Positions 18,998 to 29,289 of a stretch of DNA of 64,000 nucleotides are shown one piece after another. The stretch comes from an uncultured Gammaproteobacteria bacterium (lineage in GTDB: Bacteria > Pseudomonadota > Gammaproteobacteria > Pseudomonadales > Pseudohongiellaceae): positions 62,001-126,000 of the forward strand of contig CAJXRP010000006.1 in assembly GCA_913060495.1 (NCBI GenBank), in the 5' to 3' direction. Position numbers and translations under genes: made by a program. The notes beneath the pieces are model-generated. The model was not told the origin of the DNA. It made no database searches and saw only the letters and a list, made by a program, of their open reading frames with translations. How positions within the stretch are numbered: the stretch's first letter is position 1; each line of letters starts with the position of its first letter.

Positions 18998-20434
18998 ATG
19001 AGGCCAGTCATAGCCCTTGTTGGTCGTCCCAACGTTGGCAAGTCCACTCTCTTTAATCGACTCACGCGGTCGCGCGATGCGCTGGTTGCGAATATCCCCG
19101 GTCTAACTCGCGATAGGAAATATGGCGATGGAGAAATCGATGGTCAATCATTTATTGCTATCGATACTGGCGGTATTAGCGGCGATGAAGAGGGCATCGA
19201 CCTAGAGATGGCCTCGCAGTCACTCCAAGCTATCGAAGAGGCAAACATTTGTTTGTTTTTAGTGGATGCGAAAGATGGTCTCCTGCCAGATGACAATCGT
19301 ATCCTCGATCATCTGCGCAAGCGCAGCAAGAACACCTACCTAGTTGTAAATAAAATTGACGGCCGTGATCCAGAGGCGGCTCTATTAGACTTTTATAGCC
19401 TCGGCCTTTCCGATATTTTTCCCATTACTGCCACTCAGGGGCGTGGTGTGAAGAGTATGCTGCTTAAGGTGTTGGCCGAGTTCGAAGCGGCTGTGAATGA
19501 TGCCGCTGAGGGCGAGGGAGCGCTTGAAAGTGTTGAGGCAACAGGGATAAAAATTGCGGTCGCCGGAAGGCCGAATGTCGGTAAGTCGACGTTAGTAAAT
19601 CGAATGCTGGGTGAAGAAAGAGTCGTAGTGTACGACCAACCCGGCACTACTAGGGATAGTGTCTACATTCCCTACGAGAGACGCGGAAAGCGCTATACAT
19701 TGATCGACACCGCGGGAATAAAGAAGAGAGGCCAGACCAAACAAACGGTCGAAAAATTCTCGGTAGTTAAATCTTTGCAGGCAATTCAGGACGCGCATGT
19801 TGTGGTGTTAATCATCGACGCCCGCACTGGAATCGTAGAGCAAGATCTGCATCTACTCGGCTATGTTGTCGAGACGGGTCGTGCGTTAGTCATCGCCATC
19901 AATAAATGGGATGGCATGCACCCTGAAGACAAGGAGCAGGTCAAAGATGATATTCGTCGCCGTTTTATTTTCGTAGACTTCGCAAAGATTCACTTCATCT
20001 CAGCGCTCTATGGTACCGGCGTGGGTGATCTCTACAAATCTATCCACACAGCTTACGAGTCGGCGACGAAGACTCTGACAACTCACCGGCTCACCGAGTT
20101 GCTTCAAGATGCGGTTACCGATCATGCACCGCCTCTGATTAATGGCCGACGCATTAAGCTGCGCTACGCCCATGCCGGAGGGCATAACCCGCCAATAATT
20201 GTTATACATGGTAAACAGACCGATAAGCTTCCGGGAAACTACACGCGTTATTTAGAAAAAACTTTCCGTAAAGTCTTGAGGCTAGAAGGCACTCCGGTGA
20301 GAATTGAACTGCGTAGTGGCGATAATCCTTTCATTAAAGGTGAAGAAGGCCTAACGCAGCAACAGATTTCGCAGAAGAGGCGAATCAAGAAAAACAAAGA
20401 TCTAGGCAAGAAGCTCGGTAAGAAAAGAGTATGA
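18998..20434 (+). CDS. der: Ribosome-assembly GTPase Der (EngA)
   Basis: 478 residues with two tandem GTPase domains, each with its own P-loop ([10 protein letters not shown] near residue 8 and [10 protein letters not shown] near 190), DTGGI/DTAGI switch II and NKID/NKWD base-recognition motifs. A C-terminal KH-like domain ends in a basic tail ([12 protein letters not shown]). Der is essential for 50S subunit maturation. The stop overlaps the start of the next gene by 4 bases. Confidence 0.97.
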   Translation: MRPVIALVGRPNVGKSTLFNRLTRSRDALVANIPGLTRDRKYGDGEIDGQSFIAIDTGGISGDEEGIDLEMASQSLQAIEEANICLFLVDAKDGLLPDDNRILDHLRKRSKNTYLVVNKIDGRDPEAALLDFYSLGLSDIFPITATQGRGVKSMLLKVLAEFEAAVNDAAEGEGALESVEATGIKIAVAGRPNVGKSTLVNRMLGEERVVVYDQPGTTRDSVYIPYERRGKRYTLIDTAGIKKRGQTKQTVEKFSVVKSLQAIQDAHVVVLIIDARTGIVEQDLHLLGYVVETGRALVIAINKWDGMHPEDKEQVKDDIRRRFIFVDFAKIHFISALYGTGVGDLYKSIHTAYESATKTLTTHRLTELLQDAVTDHAPPLINGRRIKLRYAHAGGHNPPIIVIHGKQTDKLPGNYTRYLEKTFRKVLRLEGTPVRIELRSGDNPFIKGEEGLTQQQISQKRRIKKNKDLGKKLGKKRV

Positions 20435-21414
20435 CAGTTCACCTCGAAGATATTAAAAAAGCCGCAGATCGACTTCGAGGCATAGCAATCGAGACGCCCC
20501 TTCATACTTCTGCAGTCCTCAATGAAAGAGTAAACGCTAGAGTCTTTATCAAACCAGAAAGCCTGCAGCATATCGGCGCATTCAAGTTCCGTGGAGCCTA
20601 CAATCGGCTCTGTCAAATGAGTGAGGCCGAGCGAGCGAGAGGCGCCGTCGCATTCTCATCGGGTAACCATGCGCAAGGCATGGCCTATGCGGCTAAATTA
20701 CTCGGAATGAATGCGACTATAGTTATGCCATCAGACGCACCATCGATCAAAAAGGAAGGCACGGAGCGTCTGGGAGCAAAAATTCGATTGTATGATCGCG
20801 CTACGGAGTCTCGAGAAGACATTGCGGAAGAGATTGCGGCTTCTAGTGGTGCGATTCTTGTGCCTGCTTTCGATGATATAGATGTGATCGCCGGACAAGG
20901 TACTTGTGGTCTCGAAATTATGCAGCAGTTGGCGGCCAAAAATTGCGTGCCCGATTCGGTATTGAGTCCTTGTGGTGGAGGCGGTCTATTAGCTGGCCTC
21001 TCAACGGCGGTTAAAGAAATAAATAGTGCGACCAGAGTCTATGGAGTGGAGCCGGAACACTACGATGATCATAGCATCTCGAAGGCTGCTGGCGAGCGCA
21101 CCAAGATCGATCCGCCCTGCGGAACTAGTTGCGATGCGCTAATGGCTACGCAACCGGGTGTGATTACTTGGTCGATCAATAGCGAAACTGTCGATGACTT
21201 CTTAGTGGTTAGTGAGGATGAGGTTGCTCACGCGATTAGTTTTGCGTTTCGCTACCTTAAGCTCGTAGTTGAGCCTGGCGGTGCAGTGGCCTTAGCAGCC
21301 TTGCTGCATAACAAAGTGGATGTCAGTGGCAGCTCTGCCGCGGTCGTCCTTTCCGGTGGTAATATTGATGGTGAGACATTTGCCAGTTGTTTACGAAAGC
21401 ATCCTTCGCCGTAA
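20431..21414 (+). CDS. PLP-dependent threonine/serine dehydratase family enzyme
   Basis: 327 residues, fold-type II PLP enzyme. The PLP lysine is in [11 protein letters not shown] near residue 52, SSGNHAQG is the cofactor cradle, and CGGGGLLAG is the phosphate-binding loop. It lacks the C-terminal ACT regulatory domain of biosynthetic IlvA, so it is closer to catabolic TdcB or serine racemase. Either can turn Thr or Ser into 2-oxoacids plus ammonia. It starts inside the der stop codon (ATGA), so it is translationally coupled to a core gene although it is the first gene of the accessory block. Confidence 0.85.
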   Translation: MTVHLEDIKKAADRLRGIAIETPLHTSAVLNERVNARVFIKPESLQHIGAFKFRGAYNRLCQMSEAERARGAVAFSSGNHAQGMAYAAKLLGMNATIVMPSDAPSIKKEGTERLGAKIRLYDRATESREDIAEEIAASSGAILVPAFDDIDVIAGQGTCGLEIMQQLAAKNCVPDSVLSPCGGGGLLAGLSTAVKEINSATRVYGVEPEHYDDHSISKAAGERTKIDPPCGTSCDALMATQPGVITWSINSETVDDFLVVSEDEVAHAISFAFRYLKLVVEPGGAVALAALLHNKVDVSGSSAAVVLSGGNIDGETFASCLRKHPSP

Positions 21415-21474
21415 ATTGAAGGTGTTTGCAGATTAATATCGGTATCAATTTAGTAAAAATCTAGAGGAAGAATC

Positions 21475-22947
21475 ATGAAAAGCTCTTTATTGAATTCAAA
21501 CAGCATGCGTAACTGGGTAGCGGTCGTTCTATCGGCGACACTTTCTATTACTGTGGCAACATCGAGTGCGCAATCTACAGATGACTGTGTTGATTCCCTG
21601 CAATGTGAATCTTCTTGGATAGGTATGTCAGACCGAGAGCGCGATGCCGTGTTCGCGTTTGCAGAAGATTATAAGGCTTTTATACATCAAGCACGCACGG
21701 AACTTAGCTTTGTTGCTGAGGCAGTCGAATTCGCAGAACAGAATGGCTTCGAAGAGTTAACAGCTGCTACTGACATCGTTCCGGGCAAGAAAATTTATGA
21801 AGTGAATAGAGACCGTACAATCAGTCTCTTAGTGATTGGCGAAGATGCGATACAGGATGGCTTTCATATTATCGGTTCCCATATCGATTCGCCGCGCTTG
21901 GAGCTAAAAGGAAGGCCGCTTTATTCCGATAGTGAATTTGCATTATTTCAGACCAACTATCATGGAGGCATCAAGTTCCATCAGTGGACCAACTTGCCGT
22001 TAGCTCTTATGGGGCGCATAGATAAGAAGGATGGAACTACCGTGCAGGTGTCAGTGGGCTTGGACGCCGGCGACCCGATATTTATGATTCCCGAAATGTC
22101 CCCCCATGTGGATCGCAGCAGAAATTCTCAGACGCTGAGCGAGTTCATGACTCCAGAAGATCTCGATCCAATCATCGGGCATATCCCAGATGAAGAAGGC
22201 GGCGATGTAGTAGATCAAGTGCTAGCCTATCTCAGTGAGGAGTACGGCGTGACACGTGCAGATTTGGTTTCGGCTGAACTCGCTCTCGTGCCTGCAGGCG
22301 CACCAAGGGATATGGGGTTTGATAGGGGGCTAATCGCCGCCTACGGTCAAGATGATCGACTTGCCTCTTACGCTGCCATGCGCGCCATAGCCGAGATCGA
22401 CCGCCCAGAGAAGACTACTATGGCCTTCTTGGTTGATAACGAGGAAGTAGGTAATAGAAATAATACCGGCGCACACTCCGATTACTTTGCGGATCTGCTT
22501 TCCAGACTTTTGTATGCGCAACTTGAAGAAGACTATCGTGAGCCATTGTTTCGTAGTGCACTGCGTCAGACCAAATTTATATCCATAGATGTAAATCCAG
22601 GCGTCAATCCAATGAATCCAGGTGCATGGGAGCCAGGTAACGCGCCGAAGCTAGGCTACGGAGTAAATCTTAAACTCTACGGGCAGGGTAATACTGCCAA
22701 TAGCGAATTTATTGCGTGGACTCGGCAATTGCTGGATAGCAACGCCGTGCCATGGCAGACGGTAACTTATAAAGTTGGTGTCGGTGGTGGTGGCACTATC
22801 GGTGGAGAGTTTTCTGCACAAAATATAGAAGTGATCGATTTCGGAGTGCCGTTACTCTCGATTCATACACCCTATGCAGTTAGTTCTAAGGTCGATGTTT
22901 ACAGCCTCTATCAAGCAGCCTTGGCATTCTACGCTTATACCGAGTAG
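21475..22947 (+). CDS. Exported M18-family aminopeptidase
   Basis: 490 residues. The metal-binding motifs of M18 peptidases are present: GSHIDSPRLELK near residue 135, DNEEVGNRNNTGAHS near 320 and IHTPYAVSSKVD near 463. M18 enzymes are dinuclear zinc aminopeptidases that form large dodecameric cages and usually act in the cytosol. This one begins with an apparent signal peptide (a hydrophobic run of about 18 residues ending at SSA-QS near residue 33), so it is predicted to work in the periplasm. It has its own AGAGGAAG ribosome site and stands alone. Confidence 0.85.
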   Translation: MKSSLLNSNSMRNWVAVVLSATLSITVATSSAQSTDDCVDSLQCESSWIGMSDRERDAVFAFAEDYKAFIHQARTELSFVAEAVEFAEQNGFEELTAATDIVPGKKIYEVNRDRTISLLVIGEDAIQDGFHIIGSHIDSPRLELKGRPLYSDSEFALFQTNYHGGIKFHQWTNLPLALMGRIDKKDGTTVQVSVGLDAGDPIFMIPEMSPHVDRSRNSQTLSEFMTPEDLDPIIGHIPDEEGGDVVDQVLAYLSEEYGVTRADLVSAELALVPAGAPRDMGFDRGLIAAYGQDDRLASYAAMRAIAEIDRPEKTTMAFLVDNEEVGNRNNTGAHSDYFADLLSRLLYAQLEEDYREPLFRSALRQTKFISIDVNPGVNPMNPGAWEPGNAPKLGYGVNLKLYGQGNTANSEFIAWTRQLLDSNAVPWQTVTYKVGVGGGGTIGGEFSAQNIEVIDFGVPLLSIHTPYAVSSKVDVYSLYQAALAFYAYTE

Positions 22948-23160
22948 TGCGCCGTCGCTAGCGAGTAAGCTTAGCGGCTAAGATTGACATCGACACTCGC
23001 TACTAGCTTAAGCTGTAGAGAGTGTCTGCTGTTTGGCTATTCAGATGACAAACCCCGGTTTGCTAAAACCTCCTAGCTTTACGCCAAAGCGTCGCGCATA
23101 GACCTCCCGTGCAAATCAGATTATTCTCTACGTTCTGACAAATACAATGATGAAGCTACT

Positions 23161-23952
23161 ATGGAAATTCAATTCTTAAGAATTGCTCGTCTTGGCACGC
23201 TAGCCTTCTGGGGGTTGATCCTAATGCCTCTGCATCAGGCTCTGGCGCAGGAAGTGGGTGACCACCAATACACGAGCCAGGCGATCGAGGCTGGCTCTCA
23301 GGTCTACACCCAGCAGTGTGCACTTTGCCATGGGCCACAGGGTGATCTAGTGGATGGTATTAACCTCAGTATCGGACAATTTCGCACCGTGCAATCTGAC
23401 ACCGACCTAAGGCAGGTTATTAGTGAAGGTGCTGCGCAGGGTCGTATGCCAGCCTTTACCCTGCGTGCCGAGGAAATGAATGGAGTGATTGCCTTTATCC
23501 GCGCCGGTTTCGATCCCGAAGGTGTGGCAGTAAGGATCGGCGATCCGATTCGCGGGAAGATGTTATTCGAAGGAGCAGGCCAATGTGCAGATTGTCATCG
23601 TGTGGGAGGTGTGGGGCCGCGCACGGCACCTGACTTAAGTAATATCGGTGCGATTCGTACTCCAGCGTCGCTACAGCGAAATATACTCGATCCCGCAACT
23701 GCGCTGCTACCGATCAATCGCTCAGTTAGACTTGTTACCCGATTTGAGGAGACCATCGTTGGCAGGCGTCTGAATGAGGATACCTATACCGTTCAGGTTA
23801 TCGATTCTCAGGAACGACTCCGCTCATTGAAGAAAATCGATTTAGTGTCGTATGAGATCAGCGATGAACCAAGTAAACAGCCGACAACGATGTCTAGTGA
23901 CGAAGTGGCAGATGTCATTGGTTACCTGCTTACCCTACGAGGTTTAGAATGA
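23161..23952 (+). CDS. Dihaem c-type cytochrome, partner of the next quinoprotein
   Basis: 263 residues with a signal peptide (cut near ALA-Q, residue 30). Two haem-binding CxxCH motifs are seen: CALCHGPQG near residue 58 and CADCHRVGG near 142. The second domain resembles the small haem-binding domain that often accompanies exported dehydrogenases, with a trailing GRRLNEDTYTVQV beta segment. It ends 4 bases inside the start of the PQQ dehydrogenase gene (ATGA overlap). The obvious role is to accept electrons from that enzyme in the periplasm and pass them to the respiratory chain. Confidence 0.82.
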   Translation: MEIQFLRIARLGTLAFWGLILMPLHQALAQEVGDHQYTSQAIEAGSQVYTQQCALCHGPQGDLVDGINLSIGQFRTVQSDTDLRQVISEGAAQGRMPAFTLRAEEMNGVIAFIRAGFDPEGVAVRIGDPIRGKMLFEGAGQCADCHRVGGVGPRTAPDLSNIGAIRTPASLQRNILDPATALLPINRSVRLVTRFEETIVGRRLNEDTYTVQVIDSQERLRSLKKIDLVSYEISDEPSKQPTTMSSDEVADVIGYLLTLRGLE

Positions 23953-25607
23953 AATTTGCAAACCAAATTAGAATAATCAGCATTACACTCTTTGTATGTC
24001 TCGTGGCGACTAATGCTTCCGCGCAGGTTTCCTACGAACGAATTCTAAATGCGACCGATGAGCCGGAAAATTGGCTAACCTACAATGGCGGCTATAAGAG
24101 TCAGCGTTATAGCCAGTTAGATCAGATTACGCCACAGAATGTATCTGGCCTTAAATTGCAGTGGACCCTGCAGAATCAGGTCTTCGGTGCATGGCAGTCG
24201 AACCCAATTGTGGTCGACGGCATCATGTACATCACCGAACGACCGAATAGCGTCATGGCGGTAGATGCGATAACCGGAAGAGTCTTCTGGAAGTATCGTC
24301 ATGTTCCCGCGGAAAATTCCTTAGTTTGTTGTGGGGCGAATAATCGCGGCGTTGCCGTGTTAGAAGATAAGGTATTCATGGGCACGCTAGATGCGCGTCT
24401 CGTCGCTCTAGACAGAGTAACCGGTACTCCAGTATGGGATGTAGAGGTAGGCGATGTCGATCTCGCCTATTCGGTAACAATGGCGCCGCTCGTGGTAAAA
24501 GATAAAGTCATCGTCGGTGTAGGTGGAGGAGAGTATGGCATTCGTGGATACGTTGCAGCCTACGACGCCGAAACCGGTGAGGAAGCCTGGAAGACCTACA
24601 CGATTCCTGGCCCGGGCGAGCCTAACCATGACAGTTGGGAAGGAGACGACTGGCAACATGGCGGCGCACCGGTATGGATAACCGGCTCGTTCGACCCGGA
24701 ATTGAATCTTACTTATTGGGGTGTTGGTAACCCTGGGCCGGACTGGAATGCAGGCCAGCGGCCAGGCGACAATCTCTACTCTGATTCTGTGATCGCCTTG
24801 GACCCCGATACTGGAGAATTGAAATGGTATTTTCAATTCACTCCGAACGATGCCTACGACTATGACTCGGTGCAGGTGCCTGTGCTTGCCGACATTGTTT
24901 GGCGCGGTACGCCAAGCAAGATCATGATGTGGGCAAATCGGAATGGTTATTTCTACGTTCTAGACAGAGTGACCGGCAAATTCCTCGAAGGAAAACCTTA
25001 TGTGAAAGTGAATTGGTCTAGTGGGCTCGATGAGAACGGACGACCGATTCCAACACCACAGCCCGAAGGCATGCCTACTTTTCCTGGAAATCAGGGAGGC
25101 ACGAATTGGTATCCGCCGTCTTTTAGCCCCAGAACGGGTCTGTTCTATTTCAGTGCGTGGCAAGACTATGCAACGATCTATCGTGCGGAAGAGTCTGACT
25201 ACGAGCCGGGCAGGGCATTCCTCGGTGGAGGATTTTCAGTTCTGGCACCAGCGCCGGGTGCGCCGACTATCGGTATTGGCAGAACCAATCCCATTAACAA
25301 CTGGACTAACGAAGTTGGCTTCGCCTCCTTAAAGGCGATGGACCCACAGACGGGTGAAGAGGTTTGGTCCTATGATCAGTTCGATGTGAGTGATAGTGGT
25401 ATGTTAACGACTGCGTCGGACATTTTGTTTACCGGTGGGCGTGAAGGTTATTTTCATGCGATCGATGCAACCAACGGTGACATGCTTTGGAACGTTAACC
25501 TAGGCGGTCAGATAGTAATGGCGCCAATTACTTTTAGTGTCGATGGCGTGCAGTATGTTTCTGTTATTTCCGGGCATGCCTTATCCACATTTGCATTGCC
25601 GAACTAG
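23949..25607 (+). CDS. PQQ-dependent alcohol dehydrogenase-type quinoprotein (first of three)
   Basis: 552 residues: signal peptide (cut near SAQ, residue 26), then an eight-bladed propeller with tryptophan-docking repeats such as AVDAITGRVFWKY. Adjacent cysteines CC at residues 127-128 match the vicinal disulfide that lies over PQQ. The active-site segment reads NDAYDYDSV; Asp304 fits the catalytic base. Asp306, two residues on, fits the extra acidic ligand described for lanthanide-dependent XoxF/ExaF enzymes. The substrate is unknown but is likely an alcohol or aldehyde. It is coupled to the cytochrome before it and followed after 9 bases by an exported hydrolase. Confidence 0.85.
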   Translation: MKFANQIRIISITLFVCLVATNASAQVSYERILNATDEPENWLTYNGGYKSQRYSQLDQITPQNVSGLKLQWTLQNQVFGAWQSNPIVVDGIMYITERPNSVMAVDAITGRVFWKYRHVPAENSLVCCGANNRGVAVLEDKVFMGTLDARLVALDRVTGTPVWDVEVGDVDLAYSVTMAPLVVKDKVIVGVGGGEYGIRGYVAAYDAETGEEAWKTYTIPGPGEPNHDSWEGDDWQHGGAPVWITGSFDPELNLTYWGVGNPGPDWNAGQRPGDNLYSDSVIALDPDTGELKWYFQFTPNDAYDYDSVQVPVLADIVWRGTPSKIMMWANRNGYFYVLDRVTGKFLEGKPYVKVNWSSGLDENGRPIPTPQPEGMPTFPGNQGGTNWYPPSFSPRTGLFYFSAWQDYATIYRAEESDYEPGRAFLGGGFSVLAPAPGAPTIGIGRTNPINNWTNEVGFASLKAMDPQTGEEVWSYDQFDVSDSGMLTTASDILFTGGREGYFHAIDATNGDMLWNVNLGGQIVMAPITFSVDGVQYVSVISGHALSTFALPN

Positions 25608-25616
25608 GAAGAGTTC

Positions 25617-26546
25617 ATGAACGTAAAAGCCAGCCTCGCTACTAGCCTGATTTCTAGAATCACGGCATTCGTTTGTTTGTCGCTGTTGATGTCAGCAACG
25701 CTAGCGCAGACAGCTGCGACTCAGCACACTGTCATTGCGGATGGCCATCCGATGGCTCTCTGGGAAAAATCCGTTGCACAGCCGAAGGGGCACATTCTTC
25801 TCCACCACGGTCGGACTTGGAGCTCAATCCCAGATTTCGATTTGCAGGTAGAGGGGGAGGAGCTCTCCTTGATGGATGGTTTTAATGAGTTGGGCTACAG
25901 CGTCTGGGCACTCGATGCTAGGGGCTACGGTGAGACGCCTAGGGATAGTAGCGGTTGGAACACGCCGGATCGTGCCGCGCAGGATCTAGCTATAGTCTTA
26001 GACTGGCTGCTGGCAAGAAATGGCGAAGCTTCACATGTATGGGGCTGGTCTTACGGTTCCATGGTGGCGCAACTTACCGCGCAAAGGTTTCCAGAGGCGA
26101 TGGTGAGTGTAACCTTGTTCGGTTATCCGACGGATCCGGATGCAGAGATCCCGCAGAGCACTAATCAGGCTGAGCCTTCAGCACGGCCAACTACCAGAGC
26201 AGCAGCGGCATCTGATTTCATTGTGCCTGGTTCCATTTCGCAGCATGCCATAGACACCTATGTGGCAGCTGCTCTTAAGGCAGATCCGATTAGAGCAGAT
26301 TGGAATCAACAGCATCAATGGAATGCTCTCGATGGAGAGGCACTTGAAATCCCCACACTGCTACTTCAGGCAGAGTTCGATCCATTGGCAGACACTGATG
26401 CACATGCGCGCTTTTTTTCGAAAATCGCCAATCCCAATAAGCAATGGGTGGTACTGCCCGGTGGTGATCACGCCGCGCTCTTGGAGGCGCCTCGAGCAAA
26501 GCTAATAAAATCAACAATCGACTTTATCGAATGGCTAGCGCACTAA
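25617..26546 (+). CDS. Exported alpha/beta hydrolase
   Basis: 309 residues with a signal peptide (cut near LAQ-T, residue 31). The nucleophile elbow is GWSYGSM near residue 143. Asp in EFDPLAD near 258 and His in GGDHAAL near 287 complete the triad. The HHGRTWSS segment fits the oxyanion-hole region. Family members cleave esters, lactones or amides. Placed 9 bases after the quinoprotein, it may release the alcohol that the dehydrogenase oxidises, or hydrolyse a lactone product; both are inference. Confidence 0.78.
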   Translation: MNVKASLATSLISRITAFVCLSLLMSATLAQTAATQHTVIADGHPMALWEKSVAQPKGHILLHHGRTWSSIPDFDLQVEGEELSLMDGFNELGYSVWALDARGYGETPRDSSGWNTPDRAAQDLAIVLDWLLARNGEASHVWGWSYGSMVAQLTAQRFPEAMVSVTLFGYPTDPDAEIPQSTNQAEPSARPTTRAAAASDFIVPGSISQHAIDTYVAAALKADPIRADWNQQHQWNALDGEALEIPTLLLQAEFDPLADTDAHARFFSKIANPNKQWVVLPGGDHAALLEAPRAKLIKSTIDFIEWLAH

Positions 26547-26659
26547 AGCACTTTGACTGGAATGATTGAAGGGTGTATTACCGGTTTTACTCTAAGCAAA
26601 AGACGGCCTCTGCAGCCCGTAGCTTGTTTCAAGCGAGTGTTCATGGAGCAGCTGATCGA

Positions 26660-28369
26660 CTAGCCATGTCGAATACGATTGCTGGTCCATAGAGCGAGAA
26701 CTGCAGCAAGCAGGGGAAGAAAACCCTGCACCACCAAATAGCTCAATTGCACTAACCAGATATCGCGCCCCAGCACGTCATAGTGGCTCGCATCAAACAG
26801 CCATATCAGATTCAGCCCCGCTAGTACTATTCCAACGGTAAGCAATCGCAGCATCTGAGTCTGAGAGAGCATCTGATCCTGCAGTAAGTCCCGCAGCATG
26901 ATTACCAGAGAGACCGGAATCAGCAAGACAAGAATCCACAGATGATTGGCGAAGACGGTGTCGATAGCCTGATTGTAGGTTTCCGGATTCTCAGATCCAT
27001 AGAACCCCATGAGTGAGATAGACCAGAGAAATATGTAAGCAGGTACAAAGGCGATGCCGATCGCAAAAGGTCTGTTGTGTAACATTGTCCCAGTAAAGAA
27101 CGTGGCAAGTAAAAGTAGTGCTGTGAGAAATGCCGTAAGTGACAAGAAAATCCTGAGAGCTAAATCGACAAATCCAATTCCAGTAAAGATAGTGAAAATT
27201 TCCAGAAACTCAGATTGCATACTTTGAAAGTCGCTGAACAACAGGGGCCCTAATATCCATAGAGAGCCATACATGATCACCCCCGCGAGAAGCGCGCTGC
27301 TCAGCGAGACAGAGGCGCGAATGAGGGTTAGCTTGGCCGTACTGAGCGGGGTGGTTCTGTCGTGCAGGCTCACAATGGGTGTGCCATTTTTATAGCGCAC
27401 TCCATACATAGTAATTGTTAGACCGACGCACATAAGGCCATAGAGCGGTAACGCTAACAGCCCAACATTCTTCGGGTCAGGCCCATTGCCTGCGAAGAAA
27501 ACTATGGTAGCGAGAATGGCTAATGTCATTGCGGCCCCTGCTAGCCCGAAAAATAGAGCGCTATACGCCCCATGGAGTTGACGTTCCTTCCAAAATTCGG
27601 CCGCCATGGGGGAGTTAGTCGGGCAGCTAGCACTGGGCAGAGGTAGGATGTCTCTTATAGCTCCCAGGTCGGCGCTATTGAATATTTTATTGCCAAAGTT
27701 AATCAGTGTTTCACCGCTGCGTTGCTGGCTAACGCCAAAATAAGCCAACCCAAAAATTGCTGCTGTAAAGAGTAGCGCGACAATATAGTCCACAGGATTT
27801 ACTGCCGAGACGATCCAGCTATTTTCAATTCTTACGAAATCTGGCATGAGCAGACCGTTCAGATAAAGCACCAGTGCAACAAACCATCCTGCAGCGCTAG
27901 CTACTCCATTATTTGTCCACCACGTCAGCATTAGGGTCAGTATGGTAAATTGGAAAACGATAAAGCCAATTGGTAACACAGAAACTTCTACATTGAAGTA
28001 GAAGAGATTGACGATTATGCCAGGAACAAAAACAGCAACCTCTATGAGTGCGCAAATATATAGCAGGGGAGTTAATAGAAGCGTGAACGTCGATACCGGT
28101 AATGAGAATTCTGCCCGATAGGGGAAGCCAAGTGCCGAAGAGGTCCGCGTGATGCTATGACTCTTATGCAACGTCACTGAATAGAGGAATATTAATCCGA
28201 TTACTATTACACCATCAGCAACTTCGAATAGCTTTAGGGTGTCCTCACCGGAGTCAAGCGCGAGATCAAGTAGGAAAAATACGCTGATGACTCCGGCTAT
28301 TTGCATGAGCAACACTGGCCAGCTCAGCTTGAAAGCGCTCCATGCGAGAGCCTGACTGGGGCTTCTCAT
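26660..28369 (-). CDS. ABC-2 type transporter permease
   Basis: 569 residues with about 12 hydrophobic segments. The arrangement (FKLSWPVLLMQIAG at the start, a long hydrophilic middle near residues 225-265, and further spans after it) fits large ABC-2 permeases of the YtrC/ABC export type. It begins 4 bases inside the end of the ATPase gene (ATGA), so the two subunits are translationally coupled. Substrate unknown. Related GntR-ABC sets respond to cell-wall or membrane-active compounds. Confidence 0.75.
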   Translation of the reverse strand: MRSPSQALAWSAFKLSWPVLLMQIAGVISVFFLLDLALDSGEDTLKLFEVADGVIVIGLIFLYSVTLHKSHSITRTSSALGFPYRAEFSLPVSTFTLLLTPLLYICALIEVAVFVPGIIVNLFYFNVEVSVLPIGFIVFQFTILTLMLTWWTNNGVASAAGWFVALVLYLNGLLMPDFVRIENSWIVSAVNPVDYIVALLFTAAIFGLAYFGVSQQRSGETLINFGNKIFNSADLGAIRDILPLPSASCPTNSPMAAEFWKERQLHGAYSALFFGLAGAAMTLAILATIVFFAGNGPDPKNVGLLALPLYGLMCVGLTITMYGVRYKNGTPIVSLHDRTTPLSTAKLTLIRASVSLSSALLAGVIMYGSLWILGPLLFSDFQSMQSEFLEIFTIFTGIGFVDLALRIFLSLTAFLTALLLLATFFTGTMLHNRPFAIGIAFVPAYIFLWSISLMGFYGSENPETYNQAIDTVFANHLWILVLLIPVSLVIMLRDLLQDQMLSQTQMLRLLTVGIVLAGLNLIWLFDASHYDVLGRDIWLVQLSYLVVQGFLPLLAAVLALWTSNRIRHG

Positions 28370-29289
28370 TTTGCGCCTTCTATGGTTTGAGTCTGTTCAC
28401 GAAGGTCTTCGCGGCCAACCTTGGAGACAAACACTTCTTCTAGTGTGGCATGACGTGATTCGACGATTTCGCCACCTATCTTCTGCAGCGTATTGCCAAA
28501 GGAATCCGTGGATCCTTCATGGATAGCGCTCCAGAACCTGCCTTCACCAGAGATAGCTACGACGCTCTCTAACTTTGGTGGGGTATGCTGCTGCTCGGCA
28601 AAACGAATCGAGGAACAGTGGTGGTTGTTATTTATCATTTCCAGTGAGCTGTCTAGAGTGACTCGCCCTTGGTGAATCATAGTGACATGGTCTGATAGCC
28701 GTTCTACTTCCTCCAATAAATGAGAAGAGAAAATCACGGTGCGTCCCTCTTCGGATATTGTTCGAACGACTGCATTGAGAATGTCTTTCCGGACAACAGC
28801 ATCGAGCCCGCTAGAAGGTTCATCGAGAATCAGTAGGTCTGGTCGGTGAGCAACAGCAGATATGAGAGCAACTTGTGCTCGCATGCCGCGAGAGAGTGTC
28901 TTAATTTTTTTGGCAGGATCTAAGGAGAAAGTATTCAATAATTCATCGGCATAGCTCTGGTCCCAGCCGCTGTGATAAGCGTTGGTGTAGCGCATCAACT
29001 CATCAATAGACATCCAGTCTGGTATATCTCTGTCCTCAGACAAGTAGCCTATATGTTTGAGCACGCTCGCAGGTTTTTTTACCGGGTCTTCGCCTAAGAT
29101 TCTGACCGTCCCCGACTTTGCCCGTAGCAGGCCTAGCAAGTGTTTAATGAGCGTAGTCTTGCCTGCGCCATTGGCTCCGACTAAGCCGTAGACTTTGCCG
29201 CGGTTCGCTTGAAAGTCGACGCAATCGAGGGCCTTGGTCTTGCCAAAGCTGCGCGACAAATTGTTCACTTCGACTACTAATTCACTCAT
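28366..29289 (-). CDS. ABC transporter ATP-binding protein
   Basis: The ATG at 29289 gives 307 residues; the longer frame overlaps the regulator and is rejected. Walker A is GANGAGKTT, the signature is LSRGMRAQ, Walker B is LLILDEPSSGLD and the switch His lies in FSSHLLEEV. The C-terminal 70 residues resemble the accessory domain of export ATPases such as CcmA/YtrB. It overlaps the GntR gene by 8 bases and the permease gene by 4. Together they form a three-gene operon. Confidence 0.9.
   Translation of the reverse strand: MSELVVEVNNLSRSFGKTKALDCVDFQANRGKVYGLVGANGAGKTTLIKHLLGLLRAKSGTVRILGEDPVKKPASVLKHIGYLSEDRDIPDWMSIDELMRYTNAYHSGWDQSYADELLNTFSLDPAKKIKTLSRGMRAQVALISAVAHRPDLLILDEPSSGLDAVVRKDILNAVVRTISEEGRTVIFSSHLLEEVERLSDHVTMIHQGRVTLDSSLEMINNNHHCSSIRFAEQQHTPPKLESVVAISGEGRFWSAIHEGSTDSFGNTLQKIGGEIVESRHATLEEVFVSKVGREDLREQTQTIEGAK

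Noticed and set aside
24408..24836. 142-codon open frame antisense to the first quinoprotein
   Set aside because: Shadow of a clear propeller gene; no ribosome site or domain.
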